A DNA stretch of 64,000 nucleotides from Xenopus tropicalis (Eukaryota > Chordata > Amphibia > Anura > Pipidae), in NCBI RefSeq assembly GCF_000004195.4, contig NC_030683.2, forward strand, positions 168,681-232,680, read 5' to 3'. This document shows positions 44,295-58,893 of the stretch, one piece after another. The first letter of the stretch is position 1. Each line of letters starts with the position of its first letter. The notes under the pieces are model-generated. The model was given only the letters and a program-made list of their open reading frames with translations. It had not been told where the DNA came from and ran no database searches. The position numbers and the translations under genes were made by a program.

Positions 44295-46440
44295 AAAGAT
44301 CTGATCACATAGAATTATGGGGGAGGGTCATTTATACTGACTCCTCCTGGGTAACATCAACCCACACAAATAGCACAGATTAGCACAGACATTTGGTTAC
44401 TACAGGTTTAGTACCCAAGAATCTGCTAATAATTACAAACCAATGACAAGCCAATAATGAGCCAATAATGAGCCAATGACAAGTCAATGATGAGCCAATG
44501 GTGAGTCAATGACGAGCCTATGATGAGCCAATGATGACCCAATGATGAGCAAATGGCAAGCCAATGATGAGTCAATGACTAGCCAATGAGGAGCCAATGA
44601 TGAGCCAATGGCAAGCCAATGATGAGCCAATGGCAAGCTAATGATGAGCCAGTGGTGAGCCAATGATTAGCCAATGATGAGCCAATGATGAGCCAATGAC
44701 GAGCCAATGGCGAGCCAATGATGAGCCACTAATGAGCCAATGATGAGCCAATGGCGAGCCAATGATGAGCAAATGGCAAGCCAATGATGAGTCAATGAAG
44801 AGCTAATGATGAGCTAATGATGAGCCAATGATGAGCCAATGATGAGCCAATGTCGAGCCAATAATGAGCCAATGATGAGCCAATGGCGATCACATCGAAT
44901 TATGGGGGAGGGTAATTTATACTCCTCCTGGGTAACATCAACCCACACAAATAGCACAGATTGGTTCTGATTGTAAAAGCCTCTGGATCCAGTCCATTGG
45001 TTGGAGAGGAATAATGACATTTGGCTACTACAGGTTTAGTACCCAAGAATCTGCTAATTATGATGAGCCAATGATAAGCCAACCATGAGCCTATCGGCTC
45101 ATGATAATCATGATAATGAGCCAATGACGATCCAATTATATGCCAATGATGAGCCAATGATGAGTCAATGAAGAGCCAATGATGAGCCAACAACGAGCCA
45201 ATGATGAACCAATGATGAGCCAATGGCAAGCCAATAATGAGCCAATGATGAGCCAATGGCGATCACATAGAAATATGGGGGAGGGTAATTTATACTCCTC
45301 CTGGGTAACATCAACCCACACAAATAGCACAGATTGGTTCTGATTGTAAAAGCATCTGGATCCAGTCCATTGGTTGGAGAGGAATAATGACATTTGGTTA
45401 CTACAGGTTTAGTACCCAAGAATCTGCTAATTATGATGAGCCAATGATAAGCCAACCATGAGGTAACAACAAACCAATGACAAGCCAATAATGAGCCGAT
45501 AATGAGCCAATGACGATCCAATGAAATGCCAATGACAAGCCAATGATGAGCCAATGGTGAGTCAATGACAAGCCAATGATGAGCCAATGGTGAGTCAATG
45601 ATGAGCCTATGATGAGCCAGTGATGAGCCAATCATGAGTCAATGACTAGCCAATGGCAAGCCAATGATGAGCCAATGAATAGACAATGGCAAGCCAATGA
45701 CTAGACAATGGCAAGCCAATGACTAGACAATGGCAAGCCAATGACTAGACAATGGCAAGCCAATGAGGAGCCAATGATGAGCCAATGGCAAGCTAATGAC
45801 GAGCCAATGATTAGCCAATGACGAGCCAATGAAGAGCCAATGGCGATCACATAGAATTATGGGGGAGGGTAATTTATACTCCTCCTGGGTAACATCAACC
45901 CACACAAATAGCACAGATTGGTTCTGATTGTAAAAGCATCTGGATCCAGTCCATTGGTTGGAGAGGAATAATGACATTTGGTTACTACAGGTTTAGTACC
46001 CAAGAATCTGCTAATTATGATGAGCCAATGATAAGCCAACCATGAGCTAACAACAAACCAATGACAAGCCAATAATGAGCCGATAATGAGCCAATGACGA
46101 TCCAATGATATGCCAATGACAAGCCAATGATGAGCCAATGGTGAGTCCATGATAAGCCAATGACAAGCCAATGATGAGCCAATGGTGAGTCAATGACGAG
46201 CCAATGACAAGCCAATGACGAGCCAATGGTGAGTCAATGACGAGCCTATGATGAGCCAGTGATGAGCCAATCATGAGTCAATGACTAGCCAATGGCAAGC
46301 CAATGATGAGCCAATGAGGAGCCAATGGTGAGCCAATGATGAGCCAATGGCGAGCCAATGACGAGCCAATGACAAGCCAATGACAAGCCAATGACCAGCC
46401 AATGATGAGCCAATGATGAGCAAATGATGAGCCAATAGCA
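44295..46440. repeat. 11-bp array (GATGAGCCAAT)n with recurring ~204-bp blocks
   Basis: Units are GATGAGCCAAT and GGCAAGCCAAT variants. A non-repetitive block (start GCGATCACAT, containing CTCCTCCTGGGTAACATCAA) recurs at 44886, 45259 and 45843, with a shorter relative at 44300-44445. Confidence 0.94.
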
Positions 46441-46828
46441 GCGCTCAGAATGGAAAGTCTCTGCTAAAAGGTTGGAACTGAGGGACAGGCAACCTCTTTC
46501 CTGTTTCTGTGTCTTATGAAATAGACAGTTCTGAGTTCTGCAGAGCTAAACCCAACAGAACTCTTTATAGATAACAAGGCAACCTGTAGCACCTAGCAAT
46601 ACTCATTACTGGGCATCTCCATAACAATAACCAAGCAATAACCTAATCATAGCATTAACAACCATTACTCTCTCCCTAATAAGCCTAACGAGGAGGAATC
46701 GTTACCCTCTCCATTAAAGCCCTAATGATAAGAAACAATTGTCATCGGACCCTAATTGCCAGAAAGTTACTGACAGTCAGTGTAAAACTCCATTGTTATC
46801 CAACTGGTATCCAGTAACATTCCCTGTA

Positions 46829-47370
46829 TGGCATTAACCCTTGTGTTTTTTAATTATTTGCCTTCGTCATCTAAATCTCTCCAGCTTTCACATGGGGGTC
46901 GCCGACCCGGCAGCCAAAAAAACCTTTTCTCTGTGAGGCTCCAGTTTTATTATTCTTGTTACTTGTTATTCCTTATCTATCTATTCAGACCCTCTGCTTT
47001 TCATATTCCAGTCTTTCATTCACACCATTGCCGGGTTGCTACGGTAAATAAGAGCCTAGCAACCAGACAGCTGCTGAAATTCCAAACAGGAGAGCTGCTA
47101 ATCAAAAAGCTAAATAAGTAAAAAAAAACTGATAAAAAACAAATAAAAAATGAAAACCGATTGCAAATTGTCTCAGAATATCAATGTCTACATTATACTA
47201 ATAGTTAACTTCAAGGTGAACCTCCCCTTTAAGACTGCTTTCAGCTAACCTATTGTTTCTCCTACTCCCATGTAACTGGAGGAGTCCCAAGCCGGACTTG
47301 GATTTCTTACTATTGAGTGCTATTCTGATACCTACTGGGAGCTGCTATCTTGCTCCCTTCCCATTGTTCT
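46829..47370. repeat. Abundant Xenopus interspersed repeat
   Basis: I recognise the GGGGGTCGCCGACCCGGCAG, GGTTGCTACGGTAAATAAG and CAAATTGTCTCAGAATATCA segments and the terminal GGTGAACCTCCCCTTTAA as a very common Xenopus family. No coding capacity. The part at 47315-47365 matches the first 51 bases of the window in inverted orientation. Confidence 0.8.
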
Positions 47371-47690
47371 GCTGATCGGCTGCTGGGGGTGAGGGGGGGG
47401 ATATCACTCCAACTTGCATTAAAGTGAGACTGAAGTTTATCAGAGCACAGGTCACATGGCTGGGGCACCCTGGGAAATGAGGGATATGGCTAGCCCCATG
47501 GAGAAGCGCTAGTTACTGATGGGTTTGTAACAAACAGGTTTTCCCATGACAGTGTTCCTTTAAGTGTAAATTCATTACTGTACAGTACAATCGCCATTTA
47601 AAGCAGAAATATACCCCCCAAGCTACAGTATAAAAGCCCCCCCTCACCTCTCCCTTATCGCATAGTTCCTAAGTTTAAACACTGTTTAGG

Positions 47691-47824
47691 CTTCCCTGCA
47701 AGTCTCGGGGTCTCACCGATGACACGGACCTTGATGCGCAGTTGGGGGGTCGCAGTAAATCTGCTTAAACTGCGCTTGCACAAGGGTCCGTGGCGGCAGT
47801 GAGACCCCAAGACTTGCAGGGAAG
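47691..47824. repeat. Hairpin element, ~56-bp arms
   Basis: CTTCCCTGCAAGTCTCGGGG at 47691 pairs with CCCCAAGACTTGCAGGGAAG ending at 47824. Arms also share TCTCAC, CACGGAC and GCGCAGT blocks. Likely a MITE or foldback element. Confidence 0.85.
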
Positions 47825-48063
47825 ATGGCGCCCAGGTACCCAGCTGCGCTAAGGTTACGCCACGTGGGGCATTAGCCCAATAGGGGAATGTAACAAGCAG
47901 TAAGAACATTACAGCCGGTAACATTAATTACATCCACCAAATAGTTAATTGCATCTCTATCCCCTATAAACATGTAGGCACTCCCCCTGTGAGAGGCTCC
48001 ACCCCCATCCTACATTCACTGTATTGTAATGGGAACTACTACTCCTGCATGGGAATAGACTTA

Positions 48064-51000
48064 TCAAATGTCACCCCTATAACCCCCAACCCATATATCC
48101 CCCAACCCATATAACCCCCAACCCATATATCCCCAACCGATATATCCCCCAACCCCTATAACTCCCAACCCATATATTCCCCAACCCCTATAACCCCCAT
48201 CCCATATATCCCCAACCCATATATCCCCCAACCCATATATCCCCCAACCCATATATCCCCCAACCCATATATCCACAACCCATATATCCCCCAACCCATA
48301 TATCCACCACAACCCATATATCCCCCAACCCATATATCCCCCAACCCCTATAACCCCCAACCCATATATTCCCCAACCCCTATAACCCCCAACCCCTATA
48401 ACCCCCAACCCATATACCCCACCCATACATCCCCAACCGATATATCCTCAACCCATATATCCCCAACCCATATATCCCCAACCCATATATCCCCAACCGA
48501 TATATCCCCCAACCCATACATCCCCAACCGATATATCCTCAACCCATATATCCTCAACCCATATATCCCTCAACCCATATATCCCCAACCCATATATCCC
48601 CCACCCATACATCCCCCAACCCATATAACCCCCAACCCATATATTCCCCAACCCATATATCCCCCAACCCATATATCCCCAACCCATATATCCCCCAACC
48701 CATATATCCCCCAACCCATATATCCCCCAACCCAAATATCCCCCAACCCATATATCCCCCAACCCATATATATCCCCCAACCCCATATATCCCCCAACCC
48801 ATATATCCCCCAACCCATATATCCCCAACCCATATATCCCCCAACCCATATATCCCCCAACCCATATATCCCCAACCCATATATCCCCAACCCATATATC
48901 CCCCAACCCATATAACCCCAACCAAATATCCAAAACCCATATATCCCCCAACCCATATATCCCCCAACCCATATATCCCCAACCCATATATCCCCCAACC
49001 CATATATATCCCCCAACCCATATATCCCCCAACCCATATATCCCCCAACCCATATATCCCCCAACCCATATATCCCAAACCCATATATCCCCAACCCATA
49101 TATCCCAAACCCATAATCCCTCAACCCATATATCCCCCAACCCATATATCCCCCAACCCATATATCCCCAACCCATATATCCCCAACCCATATATCCCCA
49201 ACCCATATATCCCCCAACCCATTATATCCCCCCAACCCATATATATCCCCAACCCATATATCACCACCCTATATCCCCCACCCATATATCCCCAACCCAT
49301 ATATCCCCCAACTCATATATCCCCCAACCCATATATCCCCAACCAATATATCCCCAACCCATATATGCCCAACCATATATCCCCCAACCCATATATCCTC
49401 CAACCCATATATTCCCAACCATATATATCCCCCAACCCATATATATCCCCCAACCCATATATCCCCCAACCCATATATCCCCCAACCAATTATCCCCAAC
49501 CCATATATGCCCAACCCATATTCCCAACCCATATATCCCCCAACCCATATATCCCCAACCCATTATAATCCCAACCCATATATCCACCAGCCCATATATC
49601 CACCAACCCATATATCCCACCCATATATCCCCCAACCAATATATCCCCAACCCCAACCCATATATGCCCAACCCATATATCCCCCAACCCATATATCCCC
49701 AACCCATATATCCCCCAACCCATATAACCCCCAACCCATATATGCCCAACCCATTTATCCCCCAACCCATATAATCCCCCAACCCATATATCCCCAACCC
49801 ATATATCCCCCAACCCATATATCCCCCAACCCATATATCCCAAACCATATATCCCCAACCCATATATCCCAAACACATATATCCCCAACCCATATATCCC
49901 CCAACCCATATACCCCCAACCCATATATATCCCCAACCCATATATCCACCAACCCATATATCCCCCAACCCATATATCCCCAACCCATATATCCCCAACC
50001 CAATATATCCCCAACCCATATATGCCCAACCCATATATCCCCCAACCCATATATCCCCAACCCATATATCCCCAACCCATATAACCCCAAACCCATATAT
50101 CCCCAACCCATTTATCCCCCAACCCATATATCGCCCCAACCCATATATCCCCCAACCCATATATCCACCAACCCATATATCCCCAACCCATATATCCCCA
50201 ACCCATATATCCCCAACCATATATCCCCAACCCATATATCCACCAACCCATATATCCCCAACGCCATATATCCCAAACCCATATATCACCCCAACCCATA
50301 TATCCCCCAACCCATATATATCCCCAACCCATATATCCCCCAACCCATATATCCCCAAACCCATATTCCCCCAACCCATATATCCAAACCCATATATCCC
50401 CCAACCCATATATCCCCCAACCCATATATCCCAAACCCATATATCCCCCAACCCATATATCCCACCCATATATCCCCAACCCATATATCCCCCCAACCCA
50501 TATATCCCCAAACCCATAATCCCCCAACCCATATATCCCAAACCCATATATCCCCCAACCCATATATCCCAAACCCATATATCCCCCAACCCATATATCC
50601 CCCAACCCAGTATCCCCAACCCATATATCCCCCAACCCATATATATCCCCCAACCCATATATCCACCAACCCATATATCCCCCAACCCATATATCCCCAA
50701 CCCATATATCCCCCAACCATATAACCCCCAACCCATATATGCCCAACCATTTTATCCCCAACCCATATATCCCCCCAACCATATACCCCCAACCCATATA
50801 ATCCCCAACCCATATATCACCAACCCATATATCCAACCCACCCATATATCCCCAACCCATATATCCCCCAACCCATATATCCCCCAACCCATATATCCAC
50901 CAACCCATATATCCCCCAACCCATATATCCCCAACCCATATATCCCCAACCCTATACCCCAACCTATATTCAACCCCTATATCCAACCCTATAACCCCCA

Positions 51001-51500
51001 ACCCATATAACCCCAACCCATACATCCCAAACCGATATATCCTCCACCCATATATCCCCACCCATATATCCCCAACCATACATCCCTCAACCATATACCC
51101 CCAACCCATATATCCCCCAACCCATATATCCCCCAACCCATATATCCCCAACCCATATATCCCCAAACCCATATAATCCCCAAACCCATATATCCCCAAA
51201 CCCATATATCCACCACCCATATATCCCCCAAACCCATATATCACCCAACCCATATATCCCCCAACCCTATATATCCCCACCATAATCCCCAACCCATATA
51301 TCCCCCAACCCATATATCCCAACCCATATATCCCCAACCCATATATCCCCAAACCCATATATCCCAACCCATATATCCCCAACCCATATTATCCCCAACC
51401 CATATATCCAAACCCATATATCCCCCAACCCATATATCCCCCAACCCATATATCCCCCAACCCATATATCCCCCAACCCATTATATCCCCAACCATATAT
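48064..51500. repeat. 15-16-bp array (CCCAACCCATATATCC)n
   Basis: About 220 units. The C run varies between three and six bases and the TA run between two and four. Stop-free on the minus strand, giving false Gly/Trp/Tyr-rich frames of up to 630 codons. Confidence 0.96.
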
Positions 51501-52192
51501 CCTTGGGATTAGTTGGATATGGTTGGGGATATATATGGGTTTGGGGATATATGGGTTGGGGGATTATGGGTTGGGGATTGGTGGGGGATATATGGTGGGG
51601 ATATATGGGTTTGGGAGGGAAAGGGTGGTATAGGGTTGGGTTTGGTTGGGGATGATATGGGTTGGGGGATGATATGGCGTTGGGATATATGGGTTGGGGA
51701 TATATGTTGGGGATTATGTGGATATATTGGGGATATGGGGGGAATATGGTGTGGGGATATATGTGGGATATTATGGGTTGGGGGTATTATGGGGATTAAT
51801 GGTGGGCATATAAGTGATGGTTGGGGGATATATGGGTTGTGGGGGATATATGGGTTTGAGGGATTATGGTGGTATATATGGTTGGGGGATATATATGTTG
51901 CGGGAAAGCGTTGGGGAATATATGGGTTGGAGGAATATGGGTTGGGATATATGGGTTGGGGATATATGGGTGGGGTTAGTGGATATATGGGTGGGGGATA
52001 TATTGGGTTGGGGGATCATATGGTTGGGGGATATATGGGTTGGGTGATATATGGGTTGGGGATATATGGTTTGGGGATATATTGGGTTGGGGGAATTTAT
52101 GGGTGGCGGGATATATGGGTTGGGGAGTTATATGGGTTGGGGGTATATGGTTGGGTATATGTTGGATTTGGGTTGGGGATATATGGTTTGGG
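51501..52192. repeat. Same 15-16-bp array in inverted orientation
   Basis: From about 51504 the plus strand switches to GGGGATATATGGGTTGG units. It runs into the N gap. Indel noise is higher than in the preceding segment. Confidence 0.95.
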
Positions 52193-53192
52193 NNNNNNNN
52201 NNNNNNNNNNNNNNNNNNNNNNNNNNNNNNNNNNNNNNNNNNNNNNNNNNNNNNNNNNNNNNNNNNNNNNNNNNNNNNNNNNNNNNNNNNNNNNNNNNNN
52301 NNNNNNNNNNNNNNNNNNNNNNNNNNNNNNNNNNNNNNNNNNNNNNNNNNNNNNNNNNNNNNNNNNNNNNNNNNNNNNNNNNNNNNNNNNNNNNNNNNNN
52401 NNNNNNNNNNNNNNNNNNNNNNNNNNNNNNNNNNNNNNNNNNNNNNNNNNNNNNNNNNNNNNNNNNNNNNNNNNNNNNNNNNNNNNNNNNNNNNNNNNNN
52501 NNNNNNNNNNNNNNNNNNNNNNNNNNNNNNNNNNNNNNNNNNNNNNNNNNNNNNNNNNNNNNNNNNNNNNNNNNNNNNNNNNNNNNNNNNNNNNNNNNNN
52601 NNNNNNNNNNNNNNNNNNNNNNNNNNNNNNNNNNNNNNNNNNNNNNNNNNNNNNNNNNNNNNNNNNNNNNNNNNNNNNNNNNNNNNNNNNNNNNNNNNNN
52701 NNNNNNNNNNNNNNNNNNNNNNNNNNNNNNNNNNNNNNNNNNNNNNNNNNNNNNNNNNNNNNNNNNNNNNNNNNNNNNNNNNNNNNNNNNNNNNNNNNNN
52801 NNNNNNNNNNNNNNNNNNNNNNNNNNNNNNNNNNNNNNNNNNNNNNNNNNNNNNNNNNNNNNNNNNNNNNNNNNNNNNNNNNNNNNNNNNNNNNNNNNNN
52901 NNNNNNNNNNNNNNNNNNNNNNNNNNNNNNNNNNNNNNNNNNNNNNNNNNNNNNNNNNNNNNNNNNNNNNNNNNNNNNNNNNNNNNNNNNNNNNNNNNNN
53001 NNNNNNNNNNNNNNNNNNNNNNNNNNNNNNNNNNNNNNNNNNNNNNNNNNNNNNNNNNNNNNNNNNNNNNNNNNNNNNNNNNNNNNNNNNNNNNNNNNNN
53101 NNNNNNNNNNNNNNNNNNNNNNNNNNNNNNNNNNNNNNNNNNNNNNNNNNNNNNNNNNNNNNNNNNNNNNNNNNNNNNNNNNNNNNNNNNNN
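52193..53192. other. Assembly gap, exactly 1000 N
   Basis: A round-number gap inside the 15-16-bp array; length is likely a placeholder. Confidence 0.99.
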
Positions 53193-54778
53193 CATATATC
53201 CCCAACTCATAATATCTCCAACCCATATTCCCAACCATATATCCCCAACCCATATATACGTTCCAACCATATATCCCCCCAACCCATATATCCCATCACC
53301 ATATATCCCCAACCATATAATCCCCCAACATATATGCCAACCCCATATAATCCCAACTCATATATCCCAACCGCATATATCCCCCAACCCATATATGCAC
53401 ACCCATATATCCCCAACTCATATATCCCCAACCCATATATACCCCAACCATATATCCCCAACCCATATATCCAAACACATATATCCCCACCCAATATATC
53501 CCCCAACCCATATATCAACCATATTCCCCCCCCAACCATTATGCCAACCATATATCCCCCAACTCATATACACCTATATCCCCAACCCATATATCCCGCA
53601 ACCATATATACCCCAACCCATATATCCCCCAAACCAATATATCCCCAACCATATATCCCAACCCATATATCCCCCAACCATATATTCCCCAACCCTATTA
53701 TCCCCACCCATATATCCCCAACCCATATATCCCCAACCATCATATCCCACCCCATATATCTCAACCCATATTCCCAACCCATATATACCCGCAACCATAT
53801 ATCCCCCAACCCATATATCCCCAACGCCATATTATCCCCAACCCATATATCCCCAACCCATATATGCCCACCATATATCCCCAACTCATAAATCCCAACC
53901 CATATTCCCAACCCATATATCCCCACCCATATATCCCAACCCATATATCTCCCCAACTCATATATCCCCAACCGCATATATCCCCAACCCATATAGCCGC
54001 CAACCCATATATCCCAACCATATATCTCCCTAACCCATATATCCCCAACTCATATATCCCAAAACCCCCATTTATAAATCCCCACCCCCATATTTTTATC
54101 CCCACCCCCCCAATAAAAATCCCCAACCCATATATTCCTCCTAACCCATATATCCCCAACTCATAATATCCCCAACCCATATATCCTCAACCGATATAGC
54201 ATCCCCAACCCATATATCCCCTACCCATTATCCCCCACTCATATATCCCCCAACTCATATTCCCAACCATATATCCCCAACTCAATATCCCAACTCATAT
54301 ATCCCAACCCATATATTCCCCAACTCATATATCCCAACTCATATATCGCCCAACCATATATCCCCAATCATATATCCCCCAACTCATATATCCCCAACTC
54401 ATAATATCCCCAGCCCATATATCCCCAACCATATATCCCGAACCCAATATATCCCTCCAACTCATATATCCAACCATATATCCCCAACCCATATATCCCC
54501 AACCATAATCCCCTAACCCTATATCCCCAACTCATATAGCCCAAACCCATATATCCCCAACCCATATAATCCCCACCCATATATCCTAACCCATATATCC
54601 CAACTCATATAGCTCCAACCCAATATATCCCCCACTCTATATCCGCCCATATATCCCACCCATATCATCCCCAACCCATATATCCCCCACCCATATATCC
54701 CGCCAACCCATATATCCAACCCATATATCCCACCATATCTCCCCAACTCATATATCCCCAACCCATATATCCCCCAAT
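53193..54778. repeat. 15-16-bp array, forward orientation, noisy
   Basis: CATATATCCCCAAC units return to the orientation seen before 51500, with many single-base indels and a CCAACTCATATATCC subtype. Confidence 0.95.
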
Positions 54779-55148
54779 CCTAAGTTGCAAAGGTGTACGA
54801 GCAAAAGCCAAATACAATCAAGAAACTTTCTGTCCAATTGGATTTCAGCAAAAATACTGCTAAATATGAGAATAAGCCCCAATCAGAGGATGGAAGGGCA
54901 GCACGGAACCATATGACTCCCCAGACCAGCACACAAGGGGTTAGTGAGTACCTGCCTATTTCTAGTTACCAGGTTAATGAGCTGTAATTAGCGCATACTG
55001 ACGAGCCACTGACATCTGGGCGGAACTTGAATTCTTGATACGTTTTTTATAATTATGTAACGCGCAGAATTAACCCCATAGTATTAACCCTTTGCCCTCC
55101 TTGGTGGGGCCGCTGCTCCCAAACCCAGAAATAAACCATATGCCCTGC
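54779..55148. other. No gene recognised
   Basis: Short single-copy stretch between two arrays. Confidence 0.45.
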
Positions 55149-58100
55149 ATTTAAAGGGACAGTACCCCCAACTCCCCTGGGCAACATGAGTGCAATGAAT
55201 CGGGCTTGTACTGATCATTAAAGGGACAGTACCCCCCCCCCTTGTGCAACATGAGTGCAATGAATAGGGCTTGTACTGATCATTAAAGGGACAGTACCCC
55301 CCCCCGTGCAACATGAGTGCAATGAATAGGGCTTGTACTGATCATTAAAGGGACAGTACCCCCCCCTTGTGCAACATGAGTGCAATGAATAGGGCTTGTA
55401 CTGATCATTAAAGGGACAGTACCCCCCCCCCTTGTGCAACATGAGTGCAATGAATAGGGCTTGTACTGATCATTAAAGGGACAGTACCCCCCCCCCCCCT
55501 GTGCAACATGAGTGCAATGAATAGGGCTTGTGCTGAATCATTAAAGGGACAGTACCCCCCCCACCCTTGTGCAACATGAGTGCAATGAATAGGGCTTGTA
55601 CTGATCATTAAAGGGACAGTACCCCCCCCCCCCCCCGTGCAACATGAGTGCAATGATAGGGCTTGTACTGATCATTAAAGGGACAGTACCCCCCCCTTGG
55701 TGCACATGAGTGCAATGAATAGGGCTTGTACTGATCATTAAAGGGACAGTACCCCCCCCCTTGTGCAACATGAGTGCAAATGAATAGGGCTTGTACTGAT
55801 CATTTAAAGGGACAGTACCCCCCCCCCCGTGCAACATGAGTGCAATGAATAGGGCTTGTACTGATCATTAAAGGGACAGTACCCCCCCCCCCCCGTGCAA
55901 CATGAGTGCAATGAATAGGGCTTGTACTGATCATTAAGGGACAGTACCCCCCCCCCTTGTGCAACATGAGTGCAATGAATAGGGCTTGTACTGATCATTA
56001 AAGGGACAGTACCCCCCCCCTTGTGCAACATGAGTGCAATGAATAGGGCTTGTAACTGATCATTAAAGGGACAGTACCCCCCCCCCTTGTGCAACATGAG
56101 TGCAATGAATAGGGTTGTGCTGATCATTAAAGGGACAGTACCCCCCCCCCCCCGTGCAACATGAGTGCAATGAATAGGGCTTGTACTGATCATTAAAGGG
56201 ACAGTACCCCCCCCCCTTGTGCAACATGAGTGCAATGAATAGGGCTTTGTACTGATCATTAAAGGGACAGTACCCCCCCCCCCTTGTGCAACATGAGTGC
56301 AATGAATAGGGCTTGTACTGATCATTAAAGGGACAGTACCCCCCCCCCCATTGTGCAACATGAGTGCAATGAATAGGGCTTGTACTGATCATTAAAGGGA
56401 CAGTACCCCCCCCCCTTGTGCAACATGAGTGCAAATGAATAGGGCTTGTACTGATCATTAAAGGGACAGTACCCCCCCCCCCCATTGTGCAACATGAGTG
56501 CAATGATAGGGCTTGTACTGATCATTAAAGGACAGTACCCCCCCCCCTTGTGCAACATGAGTGCAATGAATAGGGCTTGTACTGATCATTAAAGGGACAG
56601 TACCCCCCCCCCCCCTTGTGCAACATGAGTGCAATGAATAGGGCTTGTACTGATCAGTAAAGGGAACAGTACCCCCCCCCATTGTGCAACATGAGTGCAA
56701 TGAATAGGGCTTGTACTGATCATTAAAGGGACAGTACCCCCCCCCCCTTGTGCAACAATGAGTGCAATGAATAGGGCTTGTACTGATCATTAAAGGGACA
56801 GTACCCCCCCTCCCCCTTGTGCAACATGAGTGCAATGAATAGGGCTTGTACTGATCATTTAAAGGGACAGTACCCCCCCCTTGTGCAACATTAGTGCAAT
56901 GAATAGGGCTTGTACTGATCATTAAAGGGACAGTACCCCCCCCCCTTAATGTGCAACATGAGTGCAATGAATAGGGCTTGTACTGATCATTAAAGGGACA
57001 GTACCCCCCCCCTTGTGCAACATTAGTGCAATGAATAGGGCTTGTACTGATCATTAAAGGGACAGTACCCCCCCCCCCTTGTGCAACATGAGGGCAATGA
57101 ATAGGGCTTGTACTGATCATTAAAGGGACAGTACCCCCCCCCCCCTTGTGCAACATGAGTGCAATGAATAGGGCTTGTACTGATCATTAAAGGGACAGTA
57201 CCCCCCCCCATTGTGCAACATGAGTGCAATGAATAGGGCTTGTACTGATCATTAAAGGGACAGTACCCCCCCCTTCCTGTGCAACATGAGTGCAATGAAT
57301 AGGGCTTGTACTGATCATTAAAGGGACAGTACCCCCCCTTCCTGTGCAACATGAGTGCAATGAAATAGGGCTTGTTACTGATCATTAAAGGGACAGTACC
57401 CCCCCCCCCCATTGTGCAACATGAGTGCAATGAATAGGGCTTGTACTGATCATTAAAGGGACAGTACCCCCCCCCCCTTGTGCAACATGAGTGCAATGAA
57501 TAGGGCTTGTACTGATCATTAAAGGGACAGTACCCCCCCCTTGTGCAACATGAGTGCAATGAATAGGGCTTGTACTGATCATTAAAGGGACAGTACCCCC
57601 CCTTGTGCAACATGAGTGCAATGAATAGGGCTTGTACTGATCATTAAAGGGACAGTACCCCCCCCCCTTGTGCAACATGAGTGCAATGAATAGGGCTTGT
57701 ACTGATCATTAAAGGGACAGTACCCCCCCCCCCCCTTGGTGCAACATGAGTGCAATGAATAGGGCTTGTACTGATCATTAAAGGGACAGTACCCCCCCCC
57801 CTTGTGCAACATGAGTGCAATGAATAGGGCTTGTACTGATCATTAAAGGGACAGTACCCCCCCCCCCCTTGTGCAACATGAGTGCAATGAATAGGGCTTG
57901 TACTGATCATTAAAGGGAAAGTACCCCCCCCCCATTGTGCAACATGAGTGCAATGAATAGGGCTTGTACTGATCATTAAAAGGGACAGTACCCCCCCCCC
58001 CCTTGTGCAACATGAGTGCAATGAATAGGGCTTGTACTGATCATTAAAGGGACAGTACTCCCCCCCCCCCCTTGTGCAACATGAGTGCAATGAATAGGGC

Positions 58101-58893
58101 TTGTACTGATCATTAAAGGGACAGTACCCCCCCCCCCCCCCCTGTGCAACATGAGTGCAATGAATAGGGCTTGTGCTGATCATTAAAGGGACAGTACTCC
58201 CCCCCCCCCTTGTGCAACATGAGTGCAATGAATAGGGCTTGTACTGATCATTAAAGGGACAGTACCCCCCCCCCCTTGTGCAACATGAGTGCAATGAATA
58301 GGGCTTGTACTGATCATTAAAGGGACAGTACCCCCCCCCCCTTGTGCAACATGAGTGCAATGAATAGGGCTTGTACTGATCATTAAAGGGACAGTAACCC
58401 CCCCCTTGTAACAACATGAGTGCAATGAATAGGGCTGTACTGATCATTAAAGGGACATTACCCCCCCTTGTACAACATGAGTGCAATGAATAGGGTTTGT
58501 ACTGATCATTAAAGGGACAGTAACCCCCCTTGTGCAACATGAGTGCAATGAATAGGGCTTGTACTGATCATTAAGGGACAGTACCCCCCCCCCGTGCAAC
58601 ATGAGTGCAATGAATAGGGCTTGTACTGATCATTAAAGGGACAGTACCCCCCCCCCTTGTGCACAATGAGTGCAATGAGTAGGGCTTTGTACTGATCATT
58701 AAAGGGACAGTACCCCCCCGCCCCGTGCAACATGAGTGCAATGAATAGGGTTGTACTGATCATTAAAGGGACAGTACCCCCCCCCCTTGTGCAACATGAG
58801 TGCAATGAGTAGGGCTTGTACTGATCATTAAAGGGACAGTACCCCCCCCCCCCTTGTGCAACATGAGTGCAATGAATAGGGCTTGTACTGATA
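55149..58893. repeat. ~66-bp array with variable poly-C tract, ~57 copies
   Basis: Units contain CATTAAAGGGACAGTA, a C run of about 5-16, TTGTGCAACATGAGTGCAAT and GAATAGGGCTTGTACTGAT. Apart from the C run, copies are nearly identical. Confidence 0.97.

Noticed and set aside
48064..54780. Many Gly/Trp/Tyr/Met-rich or Pro/Ile/Tyr-rich frames
   Set aside because: Stop-free readings of the 15-16-bp array, some spanning the N gap.
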